From positions 3,504,985-3,568,984 of the forward strand of contig NZ_CP126739.1 in assembly GCF_030246885.1 (NCBI RefSeq): a DNA stretch of 64,000 nt, written 5' to 3'. Origin of the DNA: Microbacterium sp. zg-B185 (lineage in GTDB: Bacteria; Actinomycetota; Actinomycetes; Actinomycetales; Microbacteriaceae). Below the pieces are notes generated by a model. The model was given only the letters and a program-made list of their open reading frames with translations. It had not been told where the DNA came from and ran no database searches. Below, one piece after another: positions 51,975 through 59,959 of the stretch. Numbering within the stretch: the stretch's first letter is position 1; every line of letters begins with the position of its first letter. Both the position numbers and the translations under genes were made by a program.

Positions 51975-53566
51975 GCGGCATCGGCCGGGCCAGCCTGCTC
52001 ATCGGAGCCGGCACCATCGTGTCCCGGCTGACCGGGTTCCTGCGGGCGGTCGTGCTCGTCTCCGCGGTCGGTGCCACCACCGGCGCCGGAAACGCCTTCG
52101 CGATCGCGAACCAGTTGCCGAACAACATCTACGCGGTCATCTCGACCGGGTTGCTCACCGCCGTGATCGTGCCGCAGATCGTCAAGGCCGCAAGCCACGA
52201 GGACGGCGGACGTGCCTTCGTCTCCAAGCTGTTCACGCTGGGCACGGTGGTGCTGCTGGTGGTCACGGCGCTGGCCACGCTCTGCGCGCCCTGGCTCGTC
52301 CAGCTGTATGCGCCCGGGTTCCCGCCCGCCCAGCAGGCGCTGGCCACCGCGTTCGCCTACTGGTGCCTGCCGCAGATCCTGTTCTACGGTCTCTACGCGC
52401 TCGTCGGCGAGGCCCTGAACGCGCGCCGCGTCTACGGTCCGTTCACCTGGGCGCCGATCGTCAACAACATCGTCTCGATCGCCGGGTTCCTGCTGTTCAT
52501 CCTGCTGTTCGGCTCCGATGTCGCCGTGGCGGTATGGACCCCTGCGATGATCGCCCTGCTGGCCGGCACCGCGACGCTCGCCATCGTGGTGCAGGCCGTC
52601 ATCCTGCTCATGTTCTGGCGCCGCACCGGTCTGCACGTGCGTCCCGACTTCCGCTGGCGGGGCGTCGGCCTGAACCAGCTGGGCAGGCTCGCCGGCTGGA
52701 CCTTCCTGATGGTCGTCGCCGGCCAGCTGGCCGGCCTGGTGCAGTCCCGGGTGCTGTCGGAGGCCGCGCAGGACTACCCGGGTGTGCTGGTCTCCCAGAA
52801 CGCGTGGCTGCTGTTCATGCTCCCCTACTCGATCATCGTGCTCTCGATCGGGACCCCGTACTTCACCCAGCTCAGCGAGCACGCCGCCGCGGGTCGCGAC
52901 GATGACGTCCGCGGCGACGTGGGCCGCAGCATCCGCACCCTCGGGGTGTTCATCGTGATCGCCACGGCCGCGCTGGCGGCCGCGGCCGTGCCGGCATCGC
53001 GCATCTTCACCGACAGTCGCGACGAAGCCGCCGCGGCGGCTGGGGTGCTGCTGTGCTTCCTGGTCAGCCTGATCCCGCTGGCCGTGCTGTTCGTCATACA
53101 GCGGACCTTCTACGCCTACAACGACACCCGGACCCCGTTCTTCTTCACGCTCCTGCAGTGCGCGCTGGTGGTGGTCACGGCCCTGGTCGCCTCGACCCTG
53201 CCGGTCGAGTTCATCGCCGCCGGCATCGCCCTGGGCCAGTCCTTCGCGAGCATCGTGCAGGTCATCCTGGCGACCTGGCTGCTGCAGCGGCGCCTGGGCG
53301 GACTGCGGGTCGGGTCCTGGATGCTGGCGCTGGGCAGGTTCGCGCTCGCGGCCGTCCCCGCCGCCGCCGCCGGGTGGCTCACGTTCCTCCTCCTGGGGGG
53401 CACCGGTGGCTGGACGGTCTCCGACAAGCTGCTCGGTGCACTCGGCGCCGCCGTGATCGGCATCGTGTCGCTGGTGGTCTACGTCGGCTTCCTCGCACTG
53501 CTGCGGGCACCGGAATTAGGGCCCGCGATGCGGCTGGCTCGCCGAGTGCTGCCCGGCGGCCGGTGA
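51971..53566 (+). CDS. murJ: Lipid II flippase MurJ
   Basis: A 531-residue MATE/MOP-fold membrane protein with about 14 helices. It opens GIGRASLLIGAGTIVSRLTGFLRAVVL, and has AIANQLPNNIYAVISTGLLTAVIVPQIVKA and FYAYNDTRTPFFFTLLQ, typical of MurJ/MviN. It moves lipid II across the membrane for peptidoglycan synthesis. It lacks the pseudokinase C-terminal extension known from mycobacterial MviN. Start overlaps the DUF6049 stop. Confidence 0.93.
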   Translation: MSGIGRASLLIGAGTIVSRLTGFLRAVVLVSAVGATTGAGNAFAIANQLPNNIYAVISTGLLTAVIVPQIVKAASHEDGGRAFVSKLFTLGTVVLLVVTALATLCAPWLVQLYAPGFPPAQQALATAFAYWCLPQILFYGLYALVGEALNARRVYGPFTWAPIVNNIVSIAGFLLFILLFGSDVAVAVWTPAMIALLAGTATLAIVVQAVILLMFWRRTGLHVRPDFRWRGVGLNQLGRLAGWTFLMVVAGQLAGLVQSRVLSEAAQDYPGVLVSQNAWLLFMLPYSIIVLSIGTPYFTQLSEHAAAGRDDDVRGDVGRSIRTLGVFIVIATAALAAAAVPASRIFTDSRDEAAAAAGVLLCFLVSLIPLAVLFVIQRTFYAYNDTRTPFFFTLLQCALVVVTALVASTLPVEFIAAGIALGQSFASIVQVILATWLLQRRLGGLRVGSWMLALGRFALAAVPAAAAGWLTFLLLGGTGGWTVSDKLLGALGAAVIGIVSLVVYVGFLALLRAPELGPAMRLARRVLPGGR

Positions 53567-53675
53567 GCCTCGACCGCAACGCAGTCCTCCACTGCGCGGA
53601 AACCCGCCCCAGGCGTGGAATGCGCCGCGGTTACCATGTGTTGAAGCATCCGGAGCTACGAAAGAGGGGGCGCAC

Positions 53676-54695
53676 GTGCGTCAGGTAATCATCATCGGGT
53701 CAGGCCCGGCGGGCTTCACGGCTGCGATCTATGCGGCGCGTGCGAACCTGGAGCCGCTCGTCGTGGCCAGCTCGGTCGAGGTCGGCGGCGAACTCATGAA
53801 CACCACGGACGTGGAGAACTTCCCCGGCTTCCCCGATGGCATTCAGGGTCCGGAGCTTATGACCAAGATGCAGGCCCAGGCCGAGCGCTTCGGCGCGGAG
53901 ATCCTGTACGACGATGTCATCGAGCTGGATCTGGCCGGTCCCGTCAAGACCGTCAAGCTGGGCAGCGGTGCCGTCCACCAGGCGTCCTCGGTGATCTTCG
54001 CGACCGGCTCGGCGTACCGCAAGCTCGGCCTGCCGGGTGAGGAGCGTCTGTCCGGACGCGGAGTGTCGTGGTGCGCGACCTGCGACGGTTTCTTCTTCCG
54101 CGACCGCACCATCGCCGTGGTCGGCGGCGGTGACTCCGCGATGGAGGAGGCCACGTTCCTGACGCGCTTTGCGAGCAAGGTGTATGTGATTCACCGCAAG
54201 GACTCGCTCCGGGCCTCGAAGATCATGCAGGAGCGCGCCTTCGCGAACGACAAGATCGAGTTCGTGTGGAACACCGAGGTGGCCGACATCCTGGGTGAGG
54301 ACGCCGTCAACGGTGTCCTGCTGCGCTCGACGGTGGACGGCTCGACGCGGGAGCTGCCGCTGGACGGACTCTTCGTGGCCATCGGCAACGACCCGCGCAC
54401 GCACCTCGTGCACGGCAAGCTGGAGCTCACGCCCGAGGGCACGATCTGGGTGCACGGCCGCTCGTCCCGCACGTCGGAGCCCGGCGTGTTCGCGGCCGGC
54501 GACGTGATCGACCCCACGTATCGTCAGGCCGTCACCGCCGCATCCAGCGGCACCGTCGCGGCGCTGGATGCCGAGCACTTCCTGGCGGCCCTCGAACAGA
54601 CCGGCGACCCGCAGATCGCAGAGGACGTGGAAGTCGCCACCGAGACGCCCGACCCCGCGACCGACGAAGCCGAGACCGGCGTCCCCGCAGCCTGA
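53676..54695 (+). CDS. trxB: Thioredoxin-disulfide reductase
   Basis: A 339-residue flavoenzyme with IIIGSGPAGFTAAIYAARA, redox CATC (Cys133/Cys136), the NADPH fold VVGGGDSAMEEATFL and the C-terminal GVFAAGDVIDPTYRQAVTAA. It reduces thioredoxin with NADPH. The start is GTG with GAGGGGGCG upstream. The last roughly 30 residues are an acidic extension. It is followed by trxA. Confidence 0.95.
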   Translation: MRQVIIIGSGPAGFTAAIYAARANLEPLVVASSVEVGGELMNTTDVENFPGFPDGIQGPELMTKMQAQAERFGAEILYDDVIELDLAGPVKTVKLGSGAVHQASSVIFATGSAYRKLGLPGEERLSGRGVSWCATCDGFFFRDRTIAVVGGGDSAMEEATFLTRFASKVYVIHRKDSLRASKIMQERAFANDKIEFVWNTEVADILGEDAVNGVLLRSTVDGSTRELPLDGLFVAIGNDPRTHLVHGKLELTPEGTIWVHGRSSRTSEPGVFAAGDVIDPTYRQAVTAASSGTVAALDAEHFLAALEQTGDPQIAEDVEVATETPDPATDEAETGVPAA

Positions 54696-54772
54696 CGGCC
54701 GGCCCCTCCGGAACAATCCGGGACCCGGCGACGTTTGCACTAGCAGTGACTTTCCACAAAGGAGAAATGAAT

Positions 54773-55096
54773 ATGACCGCCAAGGCGACGACATCCGCGA
54801 CCTTCGAGCAGGATGTCCTGCAGGCCGAAGGTCCCGTGCTCGTGGACTTCTGGGCAGAGTGGTGCGGGCCGTGTCGCATGGTCGCGCCCGTGCTCGACGA
54901 GATCCAGGCAGCCAACCCTGACAAGATCACGGTGCTGAAGCTGAACGTCGACGAGAACCCCGACCTCGCCCTGAAGTACCAGATCACCTCCATCCCGGCG
55001 ATGAAGCTCTTCAAGAACGGTCAGGTCGAGACCACCATCATCGGTGCCAAGCCGAAGTACGCGATCGAGCAGGACCTCGCGGCGTACCTCGCCTGA
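54773..55096 (+). CDS. trxA: Thioredoxin
   Basis: A 107-residue thioredoxin with DFWAEWCGPCRMVAPVLDEI (Cys31/Cys34), the cis-Pro in TSIPAMKLF and the usual C-terminus. ATG 54773 has AAAGGAG 8 bases before it. It lies 77 bases after trxB and is its direct partner. A long stem-loop follows. Confidence 0.95.
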   Translation: MTAKATTSATFEQDVLQAEGPVLVDFWAEWCGPCRMVAPVLDEIQAANPDKITVLKLNVDENPDLALKYQITSIPAMKLFKNGQVETTIIGAKPKYAIEQDLAAYLA

Positions 55097-55112
55097 TCAC
55101 TGAATCCTCGAA

Positions 55113-55183
55113 GAAAGCCCCGGTAGGCGGGGGGTTCGGGGCATCCACTCGGATGCGTCGATCCCTCGATCCCCGGGGCTTTC
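55113..55183 (+). terminator. Stem-loop after trxA
   Basis: GAAAGCCCCGG (55113-55123) pairs perfectly with 55173-55183 across a 49-base loop that holds its own GCATCC/GGATGC hairpin (55141-55156). It begins 17 bases after the trxA stop. No T tract. Confidence 0.6.
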
Positions 55184-55237
55184 TCGATGTACGCTCCGAT
55201 CGGCATCCATCGGGTGCACGGTGGGTTTTCCTCGATC

Positions 55238-55264
55238 TGTCGATCTGGGCGGGAATCGTTCGAC
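55238..55264 (+). promoter_or_regulatory. ECF42-type promoter for the DGPF gene
   Basis: TGTCGA (55238-55243) and CGAC (55261-55264) are 17 bases apart. ECF42 sigma factors are reported to use a TGTCGA -35 element, and their own targets are DGPF genes. The predicted leader is about 60 bases. Confidence 0.55.
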
Positions 55265-55331
55265 GCACAGGATGAGGTCGGCGAACCCGCCGTCCCGAGC
55301 TCCGGCTCGCACATCCCGAAGGAGAACGACG

Positions 55332-55751
55332 ATGCGATACATGATGATCATGCAGGTCCAGCCCGACGCCGCCGCCCGCGCCGCCCAGGACCTGGACATG
55401 GAGCAGGTGGTCGCCGTCATGGGCGCCTACAACGAAGAGCTCCAGAGGGCCGGGGTGTTCCTGACCGCCGAAGGACTCAGCGACGCCGCGGATGGGTTCC
55501 GCGTCGACTTCTCAACGACCCCGCCGGTCGTCACCGACGGCCCCTACGCCGAGGCGCGGGAGGTCTTCACCGGATTCTGGATCCTCGAGGTCGCCAGCCG
55601 GGAGGAGGCCGAGCACTGGGCCAAGAAGTGCCCGCTCGGACCGGGTGTCAGCCTTGAGGTGCGCCGGGTGAACGAGTTCGCCGACGTCGATCTGCCCGAA
55701 GACAACGAGTGGCTGCAGAAGGCGCAGGAGTGGCGCGCGGCCCAGCCGTGA
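55332..55751 (+). CDS. DGPF/YciI-like domain protein
   Basis: A 139-residue ferredoxin-like-fold protein (MRYMMIMQVQPD, GVFLTAEGLSDA, then VVTDGPYAEAREVFTGFWILEVASREEAEHWAKKCP); DGPY is the family's DGPF motif. GAAGGAG lies 7 bases before ATG 55332. These proteins are the usual partners and targets of ECF42 sigma factors, and such a sigma gene lies 408 bases downstream. Biochemical activity is not established. Confidence 0.87.
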   Translation: MRYMMIMQVQPDAAARAAQDLDMEQVVAVMGAYNEELQRAGVFLTAEGLSDAADGFRVDFSTTPPVVTDGPYAEAREVFTGFWILEVASREEAEHWAKKCPLGPGVSLEVRRVNEFADVDLPEDNEWLQKAQEWRAAQP

Positions 55752-55753
55752 AC

Positions 55754-56101
55754 TCAGGACGCGTCGGCTCGCACTGCGGCATCCCACACGCGATGCGAGC
55801 CGCCGTCGCCGATCAGCCGCCACACCGCCGTGGTCAGTGGCGGATAATCCAACGCGATCTGCCGCAGGACACGGTAGTGACGTGCGGCGTTGGGGCGGGC
55901 ACCCCCGTTCGCGGCGATGTTCTCGGCGCGCAGGATGAGCACGACCAGCTCGTCGACGGTCGGCAGATCCTCCATGAACTCCCACGGATCCTCGCCGGCG
56001 CGCAGGCGCTCGTGCACCAGGACGGAGAGTTCGTCGGATGCCTCGGCCCGGAGAAGCTCGAGACTTGCCCGCCGACGCGGGCCCTCATCGTGCGTCGCCA
56101 T
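55754..56101 (-). CDS. Small protein of unknown function
   Basis: A 115-residue protein (MATHDEGPRRRASLELLRAEASDELSVLVHERLRAGEDPWEFMEDLPTVDELVVLILRAENIAANGGARPN). Acidic, helical, no membrane segment. It is believable as a gene because its ATG lies six bases after a TAGGCT -10 box (56108-56113) and because the codon usage fits. It lies antiparallel between the DGPF gene and the sigma gene, whose promoter faces its own. Confidence 0.65.
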   Translation of the reverse strand: MATHDEGPRRRASLELLRAEASDELSVLVHERLRAGEDPWEFMEDLPTVDELVVLILRAENIAANGGARPNAARHYRVLRQIALDYPPLTTAVWRLIGDGGSHRVWDAAVRADAS

Positions 56102-56159
56102 CCATCCAGCCTACGATGCGAATCCCCCGAACCGGCGCTCGCACGCCTACGCTGACGGG

Positions 56160-57431
56160 ATGAGCGAGGGCGGAGCGCGCCGGGCGGCGGAGGCCGTGTG
56201 GCGCAGCGAATCCGCCCGGATCGTCGGGGCGCTGACGCGTCACACCGGCGATTTCGAATGGGCGGAGGATCTGGCCCAGGACTCTCTGCTGGAGGCCCTC
56301 GCCAAGTGGCCGGTGACCGGCATCCCCGACAATCCGGGTGCGTGGCTGCTGGCCGTCGCCAAGCTCCGCGCGATCGACGGTTGGCGCCGCCGGGAGCGGT
56401 TGTCCGAGCGGGAGAAGCTGATGGCCGGCGAACTGCGCGCGCTCGAGGCATGGGATGGAGTACCCGAGCTCGGCGATCCGGACCGGATCGACGACGACGT
56501 ACTGCGCCTGATCTTCATCTCCTGCCACCCCGTGCTGCCGGCCCAAGCGCGCCTGGCACTCACGCTGCGCACCGTGGCCGGACTGACCACCGAACAGATC
56601 GCCCGGATGCTGCTGATGACCGTCCCGGCGGTGCAGCAGCGGATCGTGCGCGCCAAGCGCACCCTCGGGGAGGCCGAGATCCCGTTCGAGGTGCCGGATC
56701 GAGCCGAGCGCCCGGCACGGCTGGCCAGCGTGCTGCAGGTGATCTATCTGCTGTTCACCGAGGGGTATTCCGCGGGCGCCGGCGCGCACCCGATCCGCCC
56801 GGACGTCGCGCGGGAAGCGGTCCGTCTCGCCCGTCAGCTGGCCGCTCTCGTGCCGACCGAACCTGAGGTCTTCGCGCTGATCGCCCTCATGGAGTTCCAA
56901 TCCTCCCGTTTCGCGGCGCGCGTGGACGGCGCGGGGCTCCCGGTCACCCTGGCCGACCAGGACAGACGGCGCTGGGATCGCTCCGCCATCGCACGCGGCC
57001 GCGCCGCGCTGGCCATTGCCCAGGCGAACGCTCGAGGTCTCGGATACTATGGCCTGCAGGCATCCGTCGCGGAGTGCTATGCCATCGCCCCCACGTCCGC
57101 CGACACCGACTGGCCGCGCATCGTGGCGCTGTACGACGCCCTTGCCTCGCTGACCGCCTCGCCGGTCGTGCAATTGAACCGGGCGGTCGCGGTTTCGATG
57201 GTCAATGGGCCCGAGGCAGCGCTGGCCGAGGTCGCCGAGGTCGCCGAGGAGCTGAGCGAGTTCCGGCCCCTGCATGCGGTGCGCGCCGAGCTGCTCGAGC
57301 AGCTGGGCCGACCGGAGGCCGCGGCCGCGGCCTTCTCGGTGGCTGCCGCGCTCCCCGGAAACGAGGCCGAAGCGACCGTGCTACGGCGCCGAGCGCGGGA
57401 CCTGCTACACGATGCTCAGCGCGAGCTGTAG
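56160..57431 (+). CDS. ECF42-type RNA polymerase sigma factor with C-terminal TPR-like domain
   Basis: A 423-residue protein from ATG 56160. The first roughly 180 residues are sigma region 2 (FEWAEDLAQDSLLEALAKWPVTGIPDNPGAWLLAVAKLRAIDGWRRRERL) and region 4 (RTVAGLTTEQIARMLLMTVPAVQQRIVRAKRTL). The long C-terminal part (RLARQLAALVPTEPEVFALIALMEFQSSRFAAR, LNRAVAVSMVNGPEAALAEV) is the helical repeat domain typical of ECF42, where it is reported to be needed for activity. There is no anti-sigma gene. TACGCT lies 6 bases before the ATG. The end overlaps the parB stop by 16 bases. Confidence 0.9.
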   Translation: MSEGGARRAAEAVWRSESARIVGALTRHTGDFEWAEDLAQDSLLEALAKWPVTGIPDNPGAWLLAVAKLRAIDGWRRRERLSEREKLMAGELRALEAWDGVPELGDPDRIDDDVLRLIFISCHPVLPAQARLALTLRTVAGLTTEQIARMLLMTVPAVQQRIVRAKRTLGEAEIPFEVPDRAERPARLASVLQVIYLLFTEGYSAGAGAHPIRPDVAREAVRLARQLAALVPTEPEVFALIALMEFQSSRFAARVDGAGLPVTLADQDRRRWDRSAIARGRAALAIAQANARGLGYYGLQASVAECYAIAPTSADTDWPRIVALYDALASLTASPVVQLNRAVAVSMVNGPEAALAEVAEVAEELSEFRPLHAVRAELLEQLGRPEAAAAAFSVAAALPGNEAEATVLRRRARDLLHDAQREL

Positions 57432-58381
57432 CCGGTCTCGCCGAGCTCTTCGAGGATCCGGTTCAGGTCCTGAATGCTAGCGAAATCGATGCTGATCTGG
57501 CCTTTTCGTGCGCCGAGATTGATCTTGACACGTGTGTTCAGTCGGTCGCCGAGGCGCTCGGCGAGCTCGTCGAGATGCGCGCGACGCGCACCCGGCTGAG
57601 GTTTCGAGGGGCGCTGGCGGGCAGCATCCGGTGCCTTCGAGGCGGCCTCGGCGGCCCGCACCGAGAGGTCCTCGTTCACGATCTTGTCGGCCAGCCACTG
57701 CATCGTGTCGGCATCCTCGAGCGAAAGGATCGCCCGGGCGTGCCCGGCCGTGAGCACGCCGGCCGCGACACGCTGCTGGACGGGCACGGGCAGCTTCAGC
57801 AGCCGGATGGTGTTGCTGATCTGCGGGCGCGACCGGCCGATGCGGCTTGCCAGCTCTTCCTGCGTGATACCGAAATCCGCCAGCAGCTGCTGGTATGCAG
57901 ATGCCTCCTCGAGCGGGTTCAGCTCGGAGCGGTGGAGGTTCTCCAGCAGCGCGTCACGGAGCAGGTGCTCGTCGGCGGTGTCGCGGATGACCGCGGGGAT
58001 CGAGGTGAGCCCGGCCTCGCGCGCAGCACGGGTGCGCCGTTCCCCCATGATGAGCTCGTACGTGCCGTCGCCGACGTCGCGGACCACGACCGGCTGCAGG
58101 ACACCGAACTCGCGGACGCTGTGCACGAGTTCCGCCAGATCGTCCGCGTCGAAGTGGATCCGGGGCTGACGCGGGTTCGGGACGATCGCGTGCGGGTCGA
58201 TCTCGGCGAGCCGGGCGCCCGGGACCTCCAGGAGCTCCTCGTCGGCAGAGGCTTCGGGCGCCTCGGCGGTCGCGACCGGAGCGCCGGGGAAGAACACGTC
58301 GACGGGACGCGCCTCCGACGAGGCCTCACTGGTGGGGATCAGCGCGCCGATCCCCCTGCCCAAGCCGGTTCTCTTCGCCAT
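57416..58381 (-). CDS. parB: Chromosome partitioning protein ParB
   Basis: A 321-residue CTP-dependent clamp. N-terminal ParA-contact segment (KRTGLGRGIGALIP), CTPase domain with GERRTRAAREAGL and ENLHRSELNPLEEA, helix-turn-helix (QEELASRIGRSRPQISNTIRLLKLP) and a C-terminal dimer domain. It loads at parS and spreads on flanking DNA. Its ATG overlaps the parA stop by one base (TGATG). The parS array lies just beyond parA. Confidence 0.95.
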   Translation of the reverse strand: MAKRTGLGRGIGALIPTSEASSEARPVDVFFPGAPVATAEAPEASADEELLEVPGARLAEIDPHAIVPNPRQPRIHFDADDLAELVHSVREFGVLQPVVVRDVGDGTYELIMGERRTRAAREAGLTSIPAVIRDTADEHLLRDALLENLHRSELNPLEEASAYQQLLADFGITQEELASRIGRSRPQISNTIRLLKLPVPVQQRVAAGVLTAGHARAILSLEDADTMQWLADKIVNEDLSVRAAEAASKAPDAARQRPSKPQPGARRAHLDELAERLGDRLNTRVKINLGARKGQISIDFASIQDLNRILEELGETGYSSR

Positions 58382-59349
58382 CAGGAGTCCCCTTCATTTC
58401 CGGGCGCGCTGGCGTTCCCGGGGTCTTTCGCGGTGGCATCCGGACCGTCGCGGCGGATGATCTCGACGGCAGCCTCGCGGTACGCGACGGCGCCGGCAGA
58501 ATGCCCATCGTAGGCGATGACCGTCTGCCCGAAACTGGGCGCTTCGGACACGCGCACCGACCGCGGGATCACGGTTGCCAGCACCTCATCGGGAAAGTGC
58601 TGACGGACCTCCTCGGCGACCTGCTGCGCGAGCCGCGTTCGCCCGTCGTACATCGTGAGCAGGATCGTGGAGAGGCGCAGTCCGGGGTTCAAGTGCTTCT
58701 GGATCATCCTCACCGTCCCCAGAAGCTGACTGAGGCCCTCGAGCGCGTAATACTCGCACTGAATCGGGATCAGCAGTTCGTGAGCGGCGGCGAATGCGTT
58801 GATCGTGAGCAGACCCAATGACGGGGGGCAGTCGATCAGCACGAAGTCGAGCCGGTCAGTCGTGTGCGCCAGATATTCGTCGAGCGCGGTGCGCAGTCGG
58901 TGCTCGCGGGCGACCTGCGAGACCAGCTCGATCTCAGCGCCGGCCAGGTGGATCGTGCTCGGAGCGCACAGCAGATTCGGCGACTCAGGGCTGGTCTGGA
59001 TGATGTCGGCGAGCGGAAAGTCATCGATCAGCACGTCGTAGATGCTCGGGATCTCCGCGGTGTGCGGAACTCCCAGGGCTGTGGAGGCGTTCCCCTGCGG
59101 GTCCAGGTCGATCACGAGCACTCTGGCACCCACCGAGGCCAGGGATGCCGCGATATTGACGGTCGTCGTCGTCTTGCCGACGCCGCCCTTCTGGTTCGAG
59201 ACGGTGATCACACGGGTGTGACCACTCAGCTTCACGTCGACGGCTTCGAGTGAGCGGCGTCGGGCGGTCAGGTCGGCCAGTTCACGGGCGATGGGACTGT
59301 CGTCGAGCGAGAAAGACGCCGCAGATTCGGCGTTCTCGGGTTGTTTCAC
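58381..59349 (-). CDS. parA: Chromosome partitioning ATPase ParA
   Basis: A 322-residue deviant Walker ATPase with SNQKGGVGKTT (54-61), VIDLDPQGNAST and FVLIDCPPSLGLLT. I place the start at GTG 59349 because AGGGAGGG ends 8 bases before it and the next upstream GTG at 59358 touches that site. The start codon and the following codons (GTGAAA) are part of a perfect parS site, so ParB binding should interfere with parA expression. Confidence 0.93.
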   Translation of the reverse strand: MKQPENAESAASFSLDDSPIARELADLTARRRSLEAVDVKLSGHTRVITVSNQKGGVGKTTTTVNIAASLASVGARVLVIDLDPQGNASTALGVPHTAEIPSIYDVLIDDFPLADIIQTSPESPNLLCAPSTIHLAGAEIELVSQVAREHRLRTALDEYLAHTTDRLDFVLIDCPPSLGLLTINAFAAAHELLIPIQCEYYALEGLSQLLGTVRMIQKHLNPGLRLSTILLTMYDGRTRLAQQVAEEVRQHFPDEVLATVIPRSVRVSEAPSFGQTVIAYDGHSAGAVAYREAAVEIIRRDGPDATAKDPGNASAPGNEGDS

Positions 59350-59357
59350 GTGAAACA
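59342..59357. promoter_or_regulatory. parS site 1 (perfect), on the parA start
   Basis: TGTTTCACGTGAAACA, the full 16-base consensus. It spans the spacer between the parA ribosome binding site and its GTG, and the start codon itself. Confidence 0.95.
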
Positions 59358-59515
59358 CCCTCCCTTTGGCGCGCCGACGGACATCGATCTCTACTCTAGT
59401 CGCGGCCTGGCTCCCCACTCGCCGCCGCGCCCGTCCGAGCGCTCCTTGACCCTCCTCGACGTCGTGTATGCGGCGGAGGGCACCGTATTGAGACCAGCCG
59501 CCAGCCCCCGGTGGC

Positions 59516-59531
59516 CGTTTCACGTGAAACA
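59516..59531. promoter_or_regulatory. parS site 2
   Basis: CGTTTCACGTGAAACA, 15 of 16 consensus bases with the 14-base core intact. Confidence 0.95.
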
Positions 59532-59544
59532 TCCCACTCCCGGT

Positions 59545-59579
59545 GGTCGAGTAGGCGGCGCAGCCGCCGTGTCGAGACC
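59545..59579 (+). repeat. Palindromic element R2
   Basis: 35 bases opening GGTCGAGTAGGCGGC and ending GTCGAGACC, with GGCGGC/GCCGCC as inner stem. It lies 13 bases after parS site 2. Confidence 0.85.
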
Positions 59580-59594
59580 AGCCACCCCGGTGGC

Positions 59595-59610
59595 CGTTTC
59601 ACGTCAAACA
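59595..59610. promoter_or_regulatory. parS-like site 3 (one core mismatch)
   Basis: CGTTTCACGTCAAACA; G to C at the first base of the right GAAAC arm. Binding may be weak. Confidence 0.7.
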
Positions 59611-59623
59611 TCCGGACTTCGGT

Positions 59624-59658
59624 CGTCGAGTAGGCGGCGCACCCGCCGGATCGAGACC
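59624..59658 (+). repeat. Palindromic element R3
   Basis: CGTCGAGTAGGCGGC then ACCCGCCGGATCGAGACC; inner stem GGCGG/CCGCC. It lies 13 bases after parS-like site 3, the same spacing as R2 from site 2. Confidence 0.85.
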
Positions 59659-59680
59659 ACGCGCGTTGTACGCTCCGCAG

Positions 59681-59714
59681 GATCTCGATACGCCCGCTTC
59701 GCGGGCTACTCGAT
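59681..59714 (-). repeat. Palindromic element R4, opposite orientation
   Basis: GATCTCGATACGCCCGC, TTC loop, GCGGGCTACTCGAT. Same element read from the other strand, with a CCCGC/GCGGG inner stem. Confidence 0.88.
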
Positions 59715-59746
59715 CGCCGGTTCCCCGGTGGAATACACGGCACACG

Positions 59747-59762
59747 TGTTTCACGTGAAACA
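59747..59762. promoter_or_regulatory. parS site 4 (perfect)
   Basis: TGTTTCACGTGAAACA, full consensus. Confidence 0.95.
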
Positions 59763-59775
59763 CGCGGACTTCGGT

Positions 59776-59811
59776 GGTCGAGTAGGCGGCGGAAGCCGCC
59801 GTACCGAGACC
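59776..59811 (+). repeat. Palindromic element R5
   Basis: GGTCGAGTAGGCGGC, GGAA loop region, GCCGCCGTACCGAGACC. It lies 13 bases after parS site 4, and a degraded opposite copy (59835-59868) follows. Confidence 0.85.
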
Positions 59812-59931
59812 CCACGCAATGCACGGCCCCGTGAGATCGTGATGCAGCGGATTCGCGCGCTACTCGATCACCGGTCCCCGACGGCCGAGTAGGCAGCTAT
59901 GCCCCTCTTAAGGTCCAAGCCCCAACGGATC

Positions 59932-59947
59932 CGTTTCACGTGAAACA
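59932..59947. promoter_or_regulatory. parS site 5
   Basis: CGTTTCACGTGAAACA, core intact. It lies 12 bases beyond the 3' end of the GIY-YIG gene. Confidence 0.95.
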
Positions 59948-59959
59948 TCCGACCGCCAG

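Larger units (their letters stand above)
59350..59959. other. parS/palindrome array, left block, no gene
   Basis: A 610-base region with no credible coding sequence. It carries five ParB-type sites and, between them, copies of the 34-36 bp palindromic element: clear at 59545, 59624, 59681 and 59776; degraded at 59454-59496, 59835-59868 and 59883-59900. Confidence 0.8.
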
